Shown: positions 28,911-38,646 of the stretch, in pieces | Numbering within the stretch: the stretch's first letter is position 1 | How the letters are laid out: each line of letters opens with the position of its first letter | Source: Pseudoalteromonas luteoviolacea | GTDB taxonomy: Bacteria > Pseudomonadota > Gammaproteobacteria > Enterobacterales > Alteromonadaceae | Assembly: GCF_001750165.1 (NCBI RefSeq) | Contig: NZ_CP015412.1 | Coordinates: 930,001-994,000, forward strand | DNA length: 64,000 nt | Direction of reading: 5' to 3' | Position numbers and translations under genes: made by a program | Notes under the pieces: generated by a model | Databases searched by the model: none | The model's input: only the letters and a program-made list of their open reading frames with translations | What the model was told of the DNA's origin: nothing

Positions 28911-29046
28911 TGTGGTAAGTTGTTATAGCGAACTCTGTTTCTCTTGCTAATAGGGACTGCACAATGACGGGGTTTGGGGTTCGCGTTGTGTTGTTATGTA
29001 CGTGGTTTTCGTATATCCCAAAATGAGTGCATCTCAGCTTTATTAT

Positions 29047-29061
29047 TGAGAATTATTATCA
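29047..29061 (+). promoter_or_regulatory. Fur box
   Basis: TGAGAATTATTATCA differs at one position from the 7-1-7 Fur consensus TGATAATnATTATCA. It lies ~225 bp before the MFS gene and is the only such match I noticed in the window. It implies repression by Fur with iron. Confidence 0.65.
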
Positions 29062-29285
29062 TTGCTGATATTGTCATTTAAGTTTTATATTAGTACCTGC
29101 TTTTCAATTTCAAGCCGTCAGGCTTAATCGATTTATCTATCACGTAGTATGGCTTTTCTGCTTTGGCTCGTTGTTTTCAGTTTCGAGTTTTAGCTAAATA
29201 AATTGAAGATAATTTACTTAAAATATTGGTTTTAAAGTTAAAGAGCGGTTGATAAGGATAGCAGCTGCTGAAACAAGGAGTATAA

Positions 29286-30482
29286 GTGACAAATATAACT
29301 AAGAATGAAATTTCATCTGATGAAGTGCGACCATTTAGTACAAAAGCGCTGATGTTTGAAACCTTTGCTTGCACTATGGCGGTAATGGCATTTGCAGCAT
29401 TAGCGGGGCCGATTGCGCGAGTGATTGGGTTAGAAGCTTGGCAAATAGGTGCTGCAATGACAGTTGCGGGTCTAGCATGGGTTTTGATGGCGCGATTTTG
29501 GGGGCGCTTGAGCGACAAACGAGGGCGTCGTCCAATAATACTATTTGGACTCTGTGGGTTTGTGATCAGCTATACAAGCCTTGCACTATTTATCGATTTT
29601 TCAATGAAAACAGCTATGGTTCCGACTTTGGCATTTATTGGCCTTGTTGTAGGGCGGGGTGTTGCAGGGATCTTTTATGCGGCAGTGCCGGCCACCAGCG
29701 CTGCGCTGGTGGCAGATCATGTGCCGCCTAAACAGCGCACCGCTGCTATGGCAGGGATAGGCGCAGCGAGTGCAGCAGGTATGGTGATTGGCCCTGGCTT
29801 TGTAGGACTGATTGGGGCTTACAGCTTGAGCATTCCTTTATATATTACGGCTATTTTACCTGTCATTGCATTGTTGTTGCTTTGGCGGGTGTTGCCTAAA
29901 GTAGAGCAGCATTCAAAGCCTGATGTGCATTCCGTAAGACTAAGTGATGTGCGTTTGCGCAGGCCTGTTGCTGTGGCTTTTGTTGCTGCGTTTAGCGTTG
30001 CCATAGCGCAAATTACAGTGGGCTTTTTTATTCTCGATCGCCTGCAACTTGATACATCGGCAGCTGCGCGTTCTGCGGGTATTGCACTGGCCGTTGTGGG
30101 AGTAGCTTTGATTGCCGCACAGGTGGCAGTGCAAAAACTTGCGTGGCAACCACAGAGGTTAATTTTGTTTGGTGGATTGATTGCTGCACTGGGCTTCATT
30201 GTAGCGTATTTTTCGCTATCATCCCTCATATTGTGGGTAGGCTATGGCTTAGCTGGTTTTGGTATGGGCTGGATATATCCATCGCTCTCTGCACTGGCTG
30301 CTAATTCGGTTGAATCCCATGAGCAAGGAGCTGCTGCTGGCACTGTATCTGCGGCACAGGGGCTAGGCATTGTTACGGGTCCAATTGTTGGCACTGCCAT
30401 TTATGGATTAGATTATGGATTACCTTTTGCGCTGATCGCAGCGATGTTAATAATTGCAGCTATTTGGCGCTCACCTAAATAG
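29286..30482 (+). CDS. MFS efflux transporter (DHA1-like), probably Fur-regulated
   Basis: A 398-aa protein with about twelve hydrophobic segments. The loop 2-3 signature reads G-R-L-S-D-K-R-G-R-R-P (motif A), at about residues 74-84, and a G-x-x-x-G-P-x-x-G-like motif C lies in helix 5 (A-G-M-V-I-G-P-G-F-V-G). The start is a GTG with AAGGAG 5 nt upstream; no better ATG lies in frame until M37. It is monocistronic, with a Fur box upstream and a hairpin terminator downstream. Iron control suggests export of a siderophore or another iron-linked compound, but no siderophore synthesis gene is in view, so a general drug-export role is equally open. Confidence 0.8.
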   Translation: MTNITKNEISSDEVRPFSTKALMFETFACTMAVMAFAALAGPIARVIGLEAWQIGAAMTVAGLAWVLMARFWGRLSDKRGRRPIILFGLCGFVISYTSLALFIDFSMKTAMVPTLAFIGLVVGRGVAGIFYAAVPATSAALVADHVPPKQRTAAMAGIGAASAAGMVIGPGFVGLIGAYSLSIPLYITAILPVIALLLLWRVLPKVEQHSKPDVHSVRLSDVRLRRPVAVAFVAAFSVAIAQITVGFFILDRLQLDTSAAARSAGIALAVVGVALIAAQVAVQKLAWQPQRLILFGGLIAALGFIVAYFSLSSLILWVGYGLAGFGMGWIYPSLSALAANSVESHEQGAAAGTVSAAQGLGIVTGPIVGTAIYGLDYGLPFALIAAMLIIAAIWRSPK

Positions 30483-30569
30483 TTTGTCAGTGTTTTATTA
30501 ACCAAACTGCGATCCAAGTTTGATATAAGCGCACTAGATGTAAAGTGACATGTCTTTATTTTATATTTT

Positions 30570-30605
30570 AAAAACTGCTATAAAATTATATTTTTAGCAG
30601 TTTTT
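30570..30605 (+). terminator. Rho-independent terminator after the MFS gene
   Basis: A 10-bp perfect stem, AAAAACTGCT (30570-30579) and AGCAGTTTTT (30596-30605), with a 16-nt loop. The outer A/T tracts make it usable in both directions, which suits the convergent minus-strand genes. Confidence 0.7.
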
Positions 30606-30713
30606 AACTTCTTTAATGTCTCATGTAAAACTCTTTAAGAGTGTCTTTTATTTAATAGACGTCATGATTTTTTAAATTAAAGTGGCCCATTATATTGTTG
30701 GCCCACCTCTTCG

Positions 30714-31241
30714 TCACTTTGAATACGCATAAAGATAACTCTTATTAATGTTGTTAATTATTTTATCTATTGTAGCCAAATTCATGGCGTTAGGTTTATA
30801 TTCTTGATGCTGTGCTATTAAGTTTCTATTTTTTAATAATGCTTTATTGTCACCCTCTAAAAAAGCGACACTTGCCAGCACATACTCTTTCCATAAAAAT
30901 GAAGGTTTACTATTGGGAGCTGCAGCCGCAATACTTTTGCCTATTTTTATAGCTTACTGATGTTGTCCAGCCATTGCTCTCATTTGAAACAAGTGCCACA
31001 TTAGTCCACTAGTTTTTTGATTGTTATGCTCCATATAACGCTCAATTAGTAGGGCGGATTCAGAAAAACATTGTTGCTGTGACAAGGCTCGCCAGCCACG
31101 GTTAGGTGTTTGATCAAATTCAGATAAAGTAGTGTCTAGTAAAGAGAGTTGCTGTTTTAAAAGGTCATTACAATGCGCCTTTACATATGAGGAAGTGAAT
31201 AATAAACAGATTGTTACTATTTTATTTCTAAATGAGAGCAT
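30714..31241 (-). pseudogene. Secreted ~175-aa protein interrupted by one in-frame stop
   Basis: The first 95 codons (M-L-S-F-R-N-K) begin with a signal peptide ending near S-Y-V-K-A and carry a cysteine pair (A-H-C-N-D, Q-Q-C-F-S). A TAA at 30954-30956 ends this frame, yet the same frame continues for ~79 codons with normal protein character (A-I-K-I-G-K-S-I to Y-A-Y-S-K) to a TGA at 30714. A CAA- or AAA-to-TAA change would explain it. I do not recognise the family. It lies downstream of the pilin and may have been part of the fimbrial locus. Confidence 0.7.
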
Positions 31242-31499
31242 AGCTTATATATCCTTATAGGTTTAAAGTTCTCACTTTGATTTTTATAAAAATAAATTTA
31301 ACTCAATTAAGCTGCAGGTTTAATTTTTTTCAAGACTTTAAAATGTAAGGGGCTTATACTTATGGCGGTCAGGGAAGTTATGGGGCTGTGTTGAAGTCAA
31401 ATCCAATTAAGGAATATAGAAAAATAAATTATAAGTAAGTTGGTATTTTTAGAAATTGATGAGCCAATTGCCAAACAATTAACTCATCATATTAGATCA

Positions 31500-31534
31500 G
31501 GCGGTAAAGAATAAGCCATAAAAACTTTGCCGCC
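31500..31534 (-). terminator. Hairpin downstream of the pilin gene
   Basis: A 10-bp stem (31500-31509 with 31525-31534, one G-T mismatch) with a 15-nt loop, 10 bp past the pilin stop. No T run follows, so it may stabilise the pilin mRNA 3' end or terminate only partly. Confidence 0.45.
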
Positions 31535-31544
31535 CAATATGTTA

Positions 31545-32051
31545 TTAGTTAGGGCTTACAGTTACTGTAATTGTATCTGAGTAAGTACCTGCGTCATTTA
31601 GACCATTTGACTGTGGTGTGATTTTTAGCGCTGTTGCTTGTGTCTCACCAGAAACACCTGTACCAGCAGCAGTTGCTTTTGAATGCTTGTAAGTACCTGT
31701 TTGTAAGTCGATTCCAGTTGTGTCACCGATGTTAAGTGTATACGCAATTTTGCTACCTTTAGCATTGTTAGCAACTAAGAAACCACCGTTAGCTGATGTG
31801 TATTCAGTTGTTGCGTTCTCGCCAGTGTTACACCAAACATCTAGAGTACCGATATCTTGAGTTTGTTGTGAAGAATCAAGTTTTAGACCAGTTACGCTAT
31901 TGCTGTTGCCGCTGCTGGTTTTACACATAGGCTCAATAGTGCCTTCAAAAGAAAATTTTGCTTCAGTTCCTGTGATGTCTGTAACGACAGCTGATGCTGA
32001 GATTGATGTAAATGCAGTTGCAACGAATAATGTTTTTAGTAATGCGTTCAT
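31545..32051 (-). CDS. Major pilin-like subunit of the chaperone-usher fimbria
   Basis: A 168-aa protein with a signal peptide (M-N-A-L-L-K-T...S-A-S-A), leaving a small Ser/Thr/Gly-rich beta protein with two cysteines (P-M-C-K-T and V-W-C-N-T). It ends in alternating hydrophobic residues (D-T-I-T-V-T-V-S-P-N), as in donor-strand pilins of the archaic or spore-coat-U-like class. It follows the fimbrial operon with its own ~170-bp upstream gap, so it may have a separate promoter for high expression. Confidence 0.72.
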   Translation of the reverse strand: MNALLKTLFVATAFTSISASAVVTDITGTEAKFSFEGTIEPMCKTSSGNSNSVTGLKLDSSQQTQDIGTLDVWCNTGENATTEYTSANGGFLVANNAKGSKIAYTLNIGDTTGIDLQTGTYKHSKATAAGTGVSGETQATALKITPQSNGLNDAGTYSDTITVTVSPN

Positions 32052-32103
32052 GGCTTTCCCCTTTAAAAAAACACGAAGTAGTTTTTATTTCCAATTTTAA
32101 TTT

Positions 32104-32121
32104 CTAGGTGTGCTTACCTAG
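32104..32121 (-). promoter_or_regulatory. Small palindrome in the pilin leader
   Basis: A 6-bp inverted repeat, CTAGGT-GTGCTT-ACCTAG, about 50 bp before the pilin start. It could be a leader hairpin or a protein-binding site. This is only a structural observation. Confidence 0.3.
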
Positions 32122-32223
32122 TTGATAAATTAATAGCAAAGGGTGTGCCAAGAATGAATTTTTATTCCAAGTTATTTAATGTTTTTGAGGTGAAAATTAA
32201 TTTATTATTTATATATCATATAG

Positions 32224-33090
32224 TTACCTTGGGTAGACTGTCAGCGATAAATTGTCTCGATAGTAACCAGCGGGCATTAACTCTACATTCCCTAAAATGA
32301 ATTCAAAGCCATACCACTTATTTTTGACGCCGGGATAAAAGTTGTAGCTACGATAAATCTGTTCAGATGACGACATTTTGACGTTATCAAAGCTCACTGA
32401 GTAATTTATCAGCGCACCAGCGTTAGTTTCATGACGCAAGCCATTGAATTCGGAATCTAATACAATATCGTACGAGCTATTGCTGAGTATTTTTACGCCC
32501 CAGTAAAAACGCATATTACTTTTTAGCTCTCCTAAGTTCACTTGGTAGTGACCGTTGCTACCTGCCACTTTGCCCTTGCTATTGTTGTCCAAAGAGATTG
32601 AAACTTGCGGCTCAGAATAATAGGTCATGTCAAAATATTGTTCTTCAACAATTTGATTGTTTTTTACAATGGAAACTCTGATGGCCCCATTGTATTCGCC
32701 TGCTGGGAATAAGCTGTAGTGGCGAAGGCGAACCCACATTTGGGTTGTTCTTTCGTTCAGTGGAGATTTCCAGATCCCATTTCGCACTTTGATCTTTTTG
32801 AATTGAGAGTCGTACAGTTTCGCATACTTATCTTGCGTTGGTCCTTCGAATACCATTGAGTAGTAATAGACGTCTTCTACCCATATTTCATCTGCGCAAT
32901 TTAGGAGTTGATCAGAAACTTGAACCTTCAAAGGTAAGTACACGGTCACTCTATTATTATGCTCGGTGATAATATCTGTTGAATTAGAGGTCACCCACAA
33001 GTTGCCATAACAGCTGTTCCAATTTGCGTACGCTTGCATGGTGAGCATTGTATAAGTCAAAATCATTAAAACCAAGATTCTGAGTTTCAT
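32224..33090 (-). CDS. Putative fimbrial tip or minor subunit
   Basis: A 288-aa secreted protein (signal peptide to about A-Y-A-N-W). It has two early cysteines (S-C-Y-G, L-N-C-A-D) that could form a disulphide, and a predominantly beta composition. Its start codon overlaps the usher stop by 1 nt (TAATG), showing translational coupling. Its position after the usher and its size suit a tip adhesin; the sequence itself is not one I recognise. Confidence 0.55.
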   Translation of the reverse strand: MKLRILVLMILTYTMLTMQAYANWNSCYGNLWVTSNSTDIITEHNNRVTVYLPLKVQVSDQLLNCADEIWVEDVYYYSMVFEGPTQDKYAKLYDSQFKKIKVRNGIWKSPLNERTTQMWVRLRHYSLFPAGEYNGAIRVSIVKNNQIVEEQYFDMTYYSEPQVSISLDNNSKGKVAGSNGHYQVNLGELKSNMRFYWGVKILSNSSYDIVLDSEFNGLRHETNAGALINYSVSFDNVKMSSSEQIYRSYNFYPGVKNKWYGFEFILGNVELMPAGYYRDNLSLTVYPR

Positions 33091-35537
33091 TATTGTGTGC
33101 CTCCTGTCGATTGCGCGACCTGTAATGTGATAGTGCCCAATTTAACAAATCGTTGCTCGGTATCAGTGATACTGAACTGGCCTATCATATCTCCTAACTC
33201 AACGAGATACTGTCCTGTACTAATTCCCTCTATAACAAATCGACCTGTTCTATTGGTAAAGAATGGCCAGTTTTGAGGCTGTGTATCAGTGTCTGGCTGT
33301 ATTTTCACAATCCGTCCTCGTTTCATTGCAATAGATGTGCCTGAGTTGTCCACAAATGTACCAATTGCGGTATAAGACAAATCTGAACCAATCTGAATAT
33401 GGTGTCCTGTTGCTGCACCGCCTACTTTGACGTACATACCCGGCCCCCAGTCATAGCCCAGTGGGGCGTCAGGTACATCAATGTTGAGCTGAGCTTTGCT
33501 ATATCCGCTTCCTAAATCAATAAGTGAACCAAATTGACTGCTTGGTTTTGATTGAGCTCGGCCTGATCTATCGACATTGACGAGGACATTGGCGTCTTGC
33601 AAAGTTTTATGTTTTGTAATAACAGCAAAGGGCGCGGTCGTCGTTGCGCTCATGCCAACGTGGCCATCGGCAACTCCAATGCTAGTAGATAGGTTTATGC
33701 TAGCACTGCTTTCAGAGCCGATAACATCGCGTGTGTAGTTAGTCGCGCTGATATCTGTTCTCATAATTGAACTGGTGTAACTGGCTTCGAGTTGTTCTTG
33801 TCTGTAATCTTCACCGTGCTCAGCTAGAACTTGATAGCCATAGTCATTTACAAAGTTGTAGTTTGTTTTTGCGTAGCTCGCACTGGATACTTTGCTACGG
33901 CTATTATATTGAGCTCTAGTCCGATGGTTGGTTTTTCGACTATCGTAATTCCACGTAAAGGTGAGAAATAGCTTATTGTCAGAGATAAATCGTTCATCTT
34001 CACTGTTACTGAAGTTGTAACCTATCCTCAAGCGAATATCTTCATAGCGTAAATTAAATTCAGCGCTGACATTGTCGGTGGTAAAGTTGTCTTCATCTGC
34101 GGCTCTAGCTGCATTGAAGTTTACGTCCATATGTTCATTGATAAAGTAGCTGTAATCGACAAATGCACGATTTCGGTTGTTAATGGTATTAAACTCAAGC
34201 CAAGGTGTATTGGTAAAGTTATGGCTGATCTCATAGCCGATGCGTAAGTTTGGTGACCCCACATTGCCATGACCGAATACACTGTGCTCTGTCTCAATTG
34301 AATATATGCTGCCTGCTGTGCCATCAACTTCGCTTTGAGAATAGCGTACAGAGAGGTTTCCCACAGGACTGTTTATGGTTGCGAGTGAGCCAATCACGTG
34401 ACCCAACGGGTGTACTACGCCATTAAAGCCAAAAGTAAAGTGGTCACTTAAGCCGTATTCGTAGCTGCCAGATACCAGTAGGTCATCATCATATTCAAAA
34501 CGCCGTTCTTCGAATGAAGATAAATAACCAACGGACAAGGTGTAATCACTCAAGCCTTTTGCCAGCAACCTTGCATTATAGTGGGTAGTAAAATTAAATT
34601 CTTCCTGCTCGCCATTCGGGTAAGTTGCGACAACGCGAATGTTGTTCTCACCTGATGTTAGTGGTAGATCACTAAGGTCGTATCGGCCAGCTTTTACACG
34701 GATCCGAGAGATCAAAAAGTCATTGATATAAACTTCAAGAATTGCCATACGGGGAAGAACAAATTGCTGGCTATTACCAGGGGTGATTCGCCTCTGTGGT
34801 TGTAATTTAGAATATGCCTTTTCAATACTGAACCCGGCCAGCTGCGCTCCAGCAAGATGTCCCGTGCTGTTAATACTTGTATCACCTAAGGTAAAGCGCA
34901 GGGGTTTATCCGGTTGGTCGTAGTAAAAAGCAGTTTCTCCTCGATACACTTTTGTTTCTCTTCGACTGCCATTTTCCCAAAACAACGAACTACGCATATT
35001 AACACCATCCCCACCACCAATATTTGCATTCATGAGCCACTCAAACTGTGACCTATGGTCATCATGATTGTTAAAGCGTTCATGGTTTAGATTGAGGTTG
35101 TTGAGCATTGCCCAATCAGCTTCACCTTTGGGTTGTTCAAAGTGGGTTTGCCTCGCGTAAGATAAGCTATCAGTTGCCATTGCGGCTTCTGACAAAGACA
35201 TTTCGATGGTTAAATCTTGCGCTTGAAGAATTAGTTCTATGCCTTGCGCTGCAAATTCTTCGGGCGAGATATCAGCTTCTCCTTGTTCAGTGAGCCAGTC
35301 AATGATGCTTTGGCTCAACACCGTGTGTAGCTGTTTTTTAAACTCAGCTGCAGGAATAGATTTAAGCTCAAAGCCATCCGTTGCGGCAGAAATTTGCCCT
35401 ACTTCGGCAACATTAAGCCGCACGGGGAAGTCCATTTCGAATGTGGAAGCAAAAACAGGAGTAGCCCAAAGCAAAAGAAGTGTGAATAGCACACACTTCT
35501 TTTTGATAGGCCGAAAAAAAGCACCCAAATTAGACAT
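33090..35537 (-). CDS. Outer-membrane fimbrial usher
   Basis: An 815-aa protein. After a signal peptide (~14-31, ending V-F-A-S) comes an N-terminal domain, then a long region of alternating beta strands with many Tyr/Asn/Arg residues, as expected for the 24-strand usher pore (~140-640), and C-terminal plug-like beta domains. The R-M-A-I-L-E-V-Y-I-N-D and R-V-K-A-G-R-Y-D-L-S-D-L-P stretches are usher signatures that I recognise. It resembles ushers of the archaic/alpha (TcfC-like) branch more than FimD or PapC. It threads chaperone-bound subunits through the outer membrane. It lies 8 bp after the chaperone. Confidence 0.85.
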   Translation of the reverse strand: MSNLGAFFRPIKKKCVLFTLLLLWATPVFASTFEMDFPVRLNVAEVGQISAATDGFELKSIPAAEFKKQLHTVLSQSIIDWLTEQGEADISPEEFAAQGIELILQAQDLTIEMSLSEAAMATDSLSYARQTHFEQPKGEADWAMLNNLNLNHERFNNHDDHRSQFEWLMNANIGGGDGVNMRSSLFWENGSRRETKVYRGETAFYYDQPDKPLRFTLGDTSINSTGHLAGAQLAGFSIEKAYSKLQPQRRITPGNSQQFVLPRMAILEVYINDFLISRIRVKAGRYDLSDLPLTSGENNIRVVATYPNGEQEEFNFTTHYNARLLAKGLSDYTLSVGYLSSFEERRFEYDDDLLVSGSYEYGLSDHFTFGFNGVVHPLGHVIGSLATINSPVGNLSVRYSQSEVDGTAGSIYSIETEHSVFGHGNVGSPNLRIGYEISHNFTNTPWLEFNTINNRNRAFVDYSYFINEHMDVNFNAARAADEDNFTTDNVSAEFNLRYEDIRLRIGYNFSNSEDERFISDNKLFLTFTWNYDSRKTNHRTRAQYNSRSKVSSASYAKTNYNFVNDYGYQVLAEHGEDYRQEQLEASYTSSIMRTDISATNYTRDVIGSESSASINLSTSIGVADGHVGMSATTTAPFAVITKHKTLQDANVLVNVDRSGRAQSKPSSQFGSLIDLGSGYSKAQLNIDVPDAPLGYDWGPGMYVKVGGAATGHHIQIGSDLSYTAIGTFVDNSGTSIAMKRGRIVKIQPDTDTQPQNWPFFTNRTGRFVIEGISTGQYLVELGDMIGQFSITDTEQRFVKLGTITLQVAQSTGGTQ

Positions 35538-35545
35538 AACTTACA

Positions 35546-36241
35546 TTACTGGTTATCAAGTAGGTTGATAAGCTTTGCGCTTTTACTTGGTTTTTCTTTT
35601 AAAACAGATTGTAAGTCGACTTCCATTTTGTGCCCCGGCATGATGAATCGCCCAGAAGTAATGGATTGTAGTTGTGACCAAACGACAACGGTTTCGCCTT
35701 CATGAAACTGATAGTCAAAGTGCGATAAATCTAAAACTCGTTTTCCGGTATTAGAAATAGTCAGTTTGCAGTCATCTAGTTTGTCACATTGAATGTCACT
35801 CTGCTGCTGACTGGCAATGCCATCAGGGCTTACAAAAACCAATGTTGCAAAGTTAAACACCATTTTGACACCAGATTTATCATCTGCATCTGGTAAAGGT
35901 AGTTGTTTGAACACGATGCGATATGATTGTGTTTCTTTCAACTCAGGCGTGCCTAAGTATTTTGCGCGAAAGACTTGATAACTTTTTGCCGCAACTTCAA
36001 CCTGGGGAGGAAGGACAATAAAATCGTCTTCAGCAGGCACTAATACTTCTTGCTGTTTATCATTAAAGGTGCGTTTATATACTTCTATTTCTATAGGCAG
36101 TGTATCGTCACTTGGATTTTGTAGCCGATAAGTAACTAGAGACTTTTTACCATGAGCTGCAAGGTCAACAATCATAGGTTGGACTTGATAGGCCATAGCT
36201 GGAATAGATAACCAGAACAAGATTAATATTAATAAACGCAT
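35546..36241 (-). CDS. Periplasmic fimbrial chaperone
   Basis: 231 aa from ATG 36241, which has GGAAG 6 nt upstream; an in-frame TTG at 36259 is less likely. After the signal peptide (ending A-M-A), the mature start Y-Q-V-Q-P-M and the V-T-Y-R-L-Q-N-P-S strand are typical of PapD-like folds, and L-P-P-Q-V-E-V-A-A...S-Y-Q-V-F-R continues the first Ig domain. It supplies a strand to pilin subunits in the periplasm. It is the first gene of the operon. Confidence 0.85.
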   Translation of the reverse strand: MRLLILILFWLSIPAMAYQVQPMIVDLAAHGKKSLVTYRLQNPSDDTLPIEIEVYKRTFNDKQQEVLVPAEDDFIVLPPQVEVAAKSYQVFRAKYLGTPELKETQSYRIVFKQLPLPDADDKSGVKMVFNFATLVFVSPDGIASQQQSDIQCDKLDDCKLTISNTGKRVLDLSHFDYQFHEGETVVVWSQLQSITSGRFIMPGHKMEVDLQSVLKEKPSKSAKLINLLDNQ

Positions 36242-36608
36242 TTGACTTCCAACTAGCAAGCTTGATTAAAAAATTTGCTATACGATACCTGTACTATTAG
36301 CTAAAACAAGAGCAAATTACCTTTTTGATAAAAAATAGCTGCCTGATTTTATAAATGTATTGATATTGATATAAAAAGCGATGTTTTTTGATGCTAACCT
36401 TCCTTGTGGATTTGAATATATTATTTATTCGTGGGTGTTTGTAGAATATTTTTCCTTGTTGTTTTGGCCGTATTCATACTATGTGTAAAAATTAAAAAGT
36501 ACATAAAAATCAGATTATTAAAATAATAATGAAAGCAGGGTTATGGTTGACAAATTAAATGTTTTGTTACGAATATGGATACGAAAACTAATCAAAAAAG
36601 GAGTTGTT
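36242..36608. other. Divergent AT-rich intergenic region
   Basis: This region separates the fimbrial operon (leftward) from the S41 peptidase (rightward) and must hold both promoters. I see no clear operator, RNA gene or repeat. Confidence 0.4.
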
Positions 36609-38399
36609 ATGTTCTCTAAAATTCTATACAACGGGATTTATGCTAGTACGTTACTCGCAATAAGTAGTTCAATACATGCTGCCCCGATACCAGAGATATC
36701 CCTTGAAAACAACACTGCGACTAAAACCCAGTTAGAGCAAGCATTGCCTGATATTTTAACATTTAATGAGTTTGTGCATCGAGTTCGATTTTTTTACCCA
36801 AGTGAGGCTGTATCGAGCACTTGGTGGGATTTTTTCCTTGAGAAAGTCATCAATGAAATGGCCATGTTGCCCGAGCAGGAAAGATTGGCATATGGGCTTG
36901 CTGAGCTAAAGAAAATTGCACCTCATATAGTGACTCAGCCTAGTAAATTACCCAGCCTTGAACAGGATGATGTCGTGAGTACATGGGTAGCGACAGCGGC
37001 ACGTACTATAACAGCGTATAACAGGGAGCTCCTGTCTGGCAGTTTTTCCGAGCTACTCAATTATACGGATACGGCAAAATCCCAGTTTTATAAAGATGTA
37101 TATGATAATCAAACAGTTTATTGGCCGTTGTATTTAGATAGTCAAGAGAGTCAAAATGGTCAAGCTTTCATACCGGCAGCGAGAAAGTCTTCTCTGACGA
37201 ACCCTGCAACATGTATGTCAGCATTAAGTTCTTTGTGGGCCGAGATCTATCACTATTGGCCTTATTTCGACCAAGTACCAGTTAATTGGGAAGATAGTCA
37301 TATTGTATTATTGGAAGGGTGCTTGGGTAATCCAAGTAATCTTGAGAATGTTGTCAATATTGAATTTAAAAAATTACAAGATAACCACTTCTTTATCGGC
37401 TTAGCGAGTGAGCTTACGGATCGCGGCGACTATATGCTTCCATTGAAAGTGAATTATATAGAAAGCAAAGCTATCGTAACACGTAAAACTGATTATTTAT
37501 CACTGCAAGTGGATATTGGCGATGAACTCGTCTCCATTGATGGGGTTCCTTCTGAAGAACTAATTCAACAAGCTGCATTGACAAGAGCAAGAAGTGATCA
37601 CGCTGATGAATTAGGCGCAACTTTTGGGATAGTCGAAGGTTTTAAAACTCCAAGTTTGGTCAGTTTGGTGTTTAGAAAACCAAACGGTGAATTTGTTAGA
37701 ACCACAACGGCGACAGTGCATAAAGACGTAATAGGAGAGTTTAAGGTAAACTATTCAGCAGATCAGCCACTTGTACAAGATTTAGGTGATGGAATTGTTC
37801 GGCTGAATGTTTACGATATAGGAACGAAAGCGCAGTTTAACGAGGCGAAACAAGGGCTGATCAATGCCAAGGCTATTGTGCTGGATATGCGAGGGTATCC
37901 ACGCAACTTCTTCTTAGTTCGTGAGTTTATGGGGTATTTTTCTGATAAAGCGGTCACGGTTGGGCCGTTTATGCAATTCTCTCAAAGACTGCCAAATCAG
38001 GAAGATACTTATGTACATACAATTCCAGTGGGTGTACCACTCAATGAGCATTTATTTGATGTTCCGACAGTTGCAATTTCTGAAGTTTATAACAAGAGTG
38101 CGGGTGAACACTTTCTAATGATTGCACAAAACATGGGCATCCCCATTGTTGGTGAAGTGACTATTGGCATTAATGGTGACGTTGTTTACGGTTGGGCTTT
38201 TAGTAGGTGGGTTGATGATGGAGGAATTTTTTATGCATACACAGGCGCTCGATCAGACCAAGTAGATGGCAGTAAATTGATAGGCGTTGGTATTCAACCT
38301 GATTATGTAGTACCTAAAACACAGATATCGATAGCGGATAACATTGACGTTAAGTTTGAAAAAGCTTATGAGGTAATACAAGATATGTTAAACAAATAA
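36609..38399 (+). CDS. Secreted S41-family (tail-specific-like) serine peptidase
   Basis: 596 aa from ATG 36609, chosen because AAAGGAG lies 7 nt upstream and a signal peptide (M-F-S-K-I-L...I-H-A-A) follows at once; the frame also extends 22 codons further back. It has a helical N-terminal half, a PDZ-like segment (V-D-I-G-D-E-L-V-S-I-D-G-V) near 300, then the S41 core: A-I-V-L-D-M-R-G-Y-P-R-N near 420 and a candidate nucleophile S497 in N-K-S-A-G-E. I could not place the catalytic lysine with certainty. It is convergent with the darobactin-like cluster, so it could be a periplasmic leader or product protease for that pathway, or unrelated. Confidence 0.75.
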   Translation: MFSKILYNGIYASTLLAISSSIHAAPIPEISLENNTATKTQLEQALPDILTFNEFVHRVRFFYPSEAVSSTWWDFFLEKVINEMAMLPEQERLAYGLAELKKIAPHIVTQPSKLPSLEQDDVVSTWVATAARTITAYNRELLSGSFSELLNYTDTAKSQFYKDVYDNQTVYWPLYLDSQESQNGQAFIPAARKSSLTNPATCMSALSSLWAEIYHYWPYFDQVPVNWEDSHIVLLEGCLGNPSNLENVVNIEFKKLQDNHFFIGLASELTDRGDYMLPLKVNYIESKAIVTRKTDYLSLQVDIGDELVSIDGVPSEELIQQAALTRARSDHADELGATFGIVEGFKTPSLVSLVFRKPNGEFVRTTTATVHKDVIGEFKVNYSADQPLVQDLGDGIVRLNVYDIGTKAQFNEAKQGLINAKAIVLDMRGYPRNFFLVREFMGYFSDKAVTVGPFMQFSQRLPNQEDTYVHTIPVGVPLNEHLFDVPTVAISEVYNKSAGEHFLMIAQNMGIPIVGEVTIGINGDVVYGWAFSRWVDDGGIFYAYTGARSDQVDGSKLIGVGIQPDYVVPKTQISIADNIDVKFEKAYEVIQDMLNK

Positions 38400-38421
38400 T
38401 CAGACTCATCTAGTATTTTTC

Positions 38422-38461
38422 ATGTTAAGCAACAAGTAGTGTGGCAATTGTTGCTTAACAT
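38422..38461. terminator. Strong hairpin between convergent S41 and ABC exporter genes
   Basis: A 14-bp perfect stem (38422-38435 with 38448-38461) and a 12-nt loop, just past the S41 stop. The T run after it is weak, but stem length and position make transcription termination likely. Confidence 0.6.
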
Positions 38462-38646
38462 TTGATTGAGTGAGAAGCGATTGAACTTAATGAGGCTTAT
38501 TTATACCGTCATTACCTTTGTGGTTTAAACTTGTACTTAGATTGAGCACTCAAAGCACGTGATTAATTTTCAAATTGTCCCAATTTGTGCATTCAGCCCA
38601 TTAGGTTGCTTCGGTTTAAGTCATCGTGTTCTCGATTGGCACCCTG

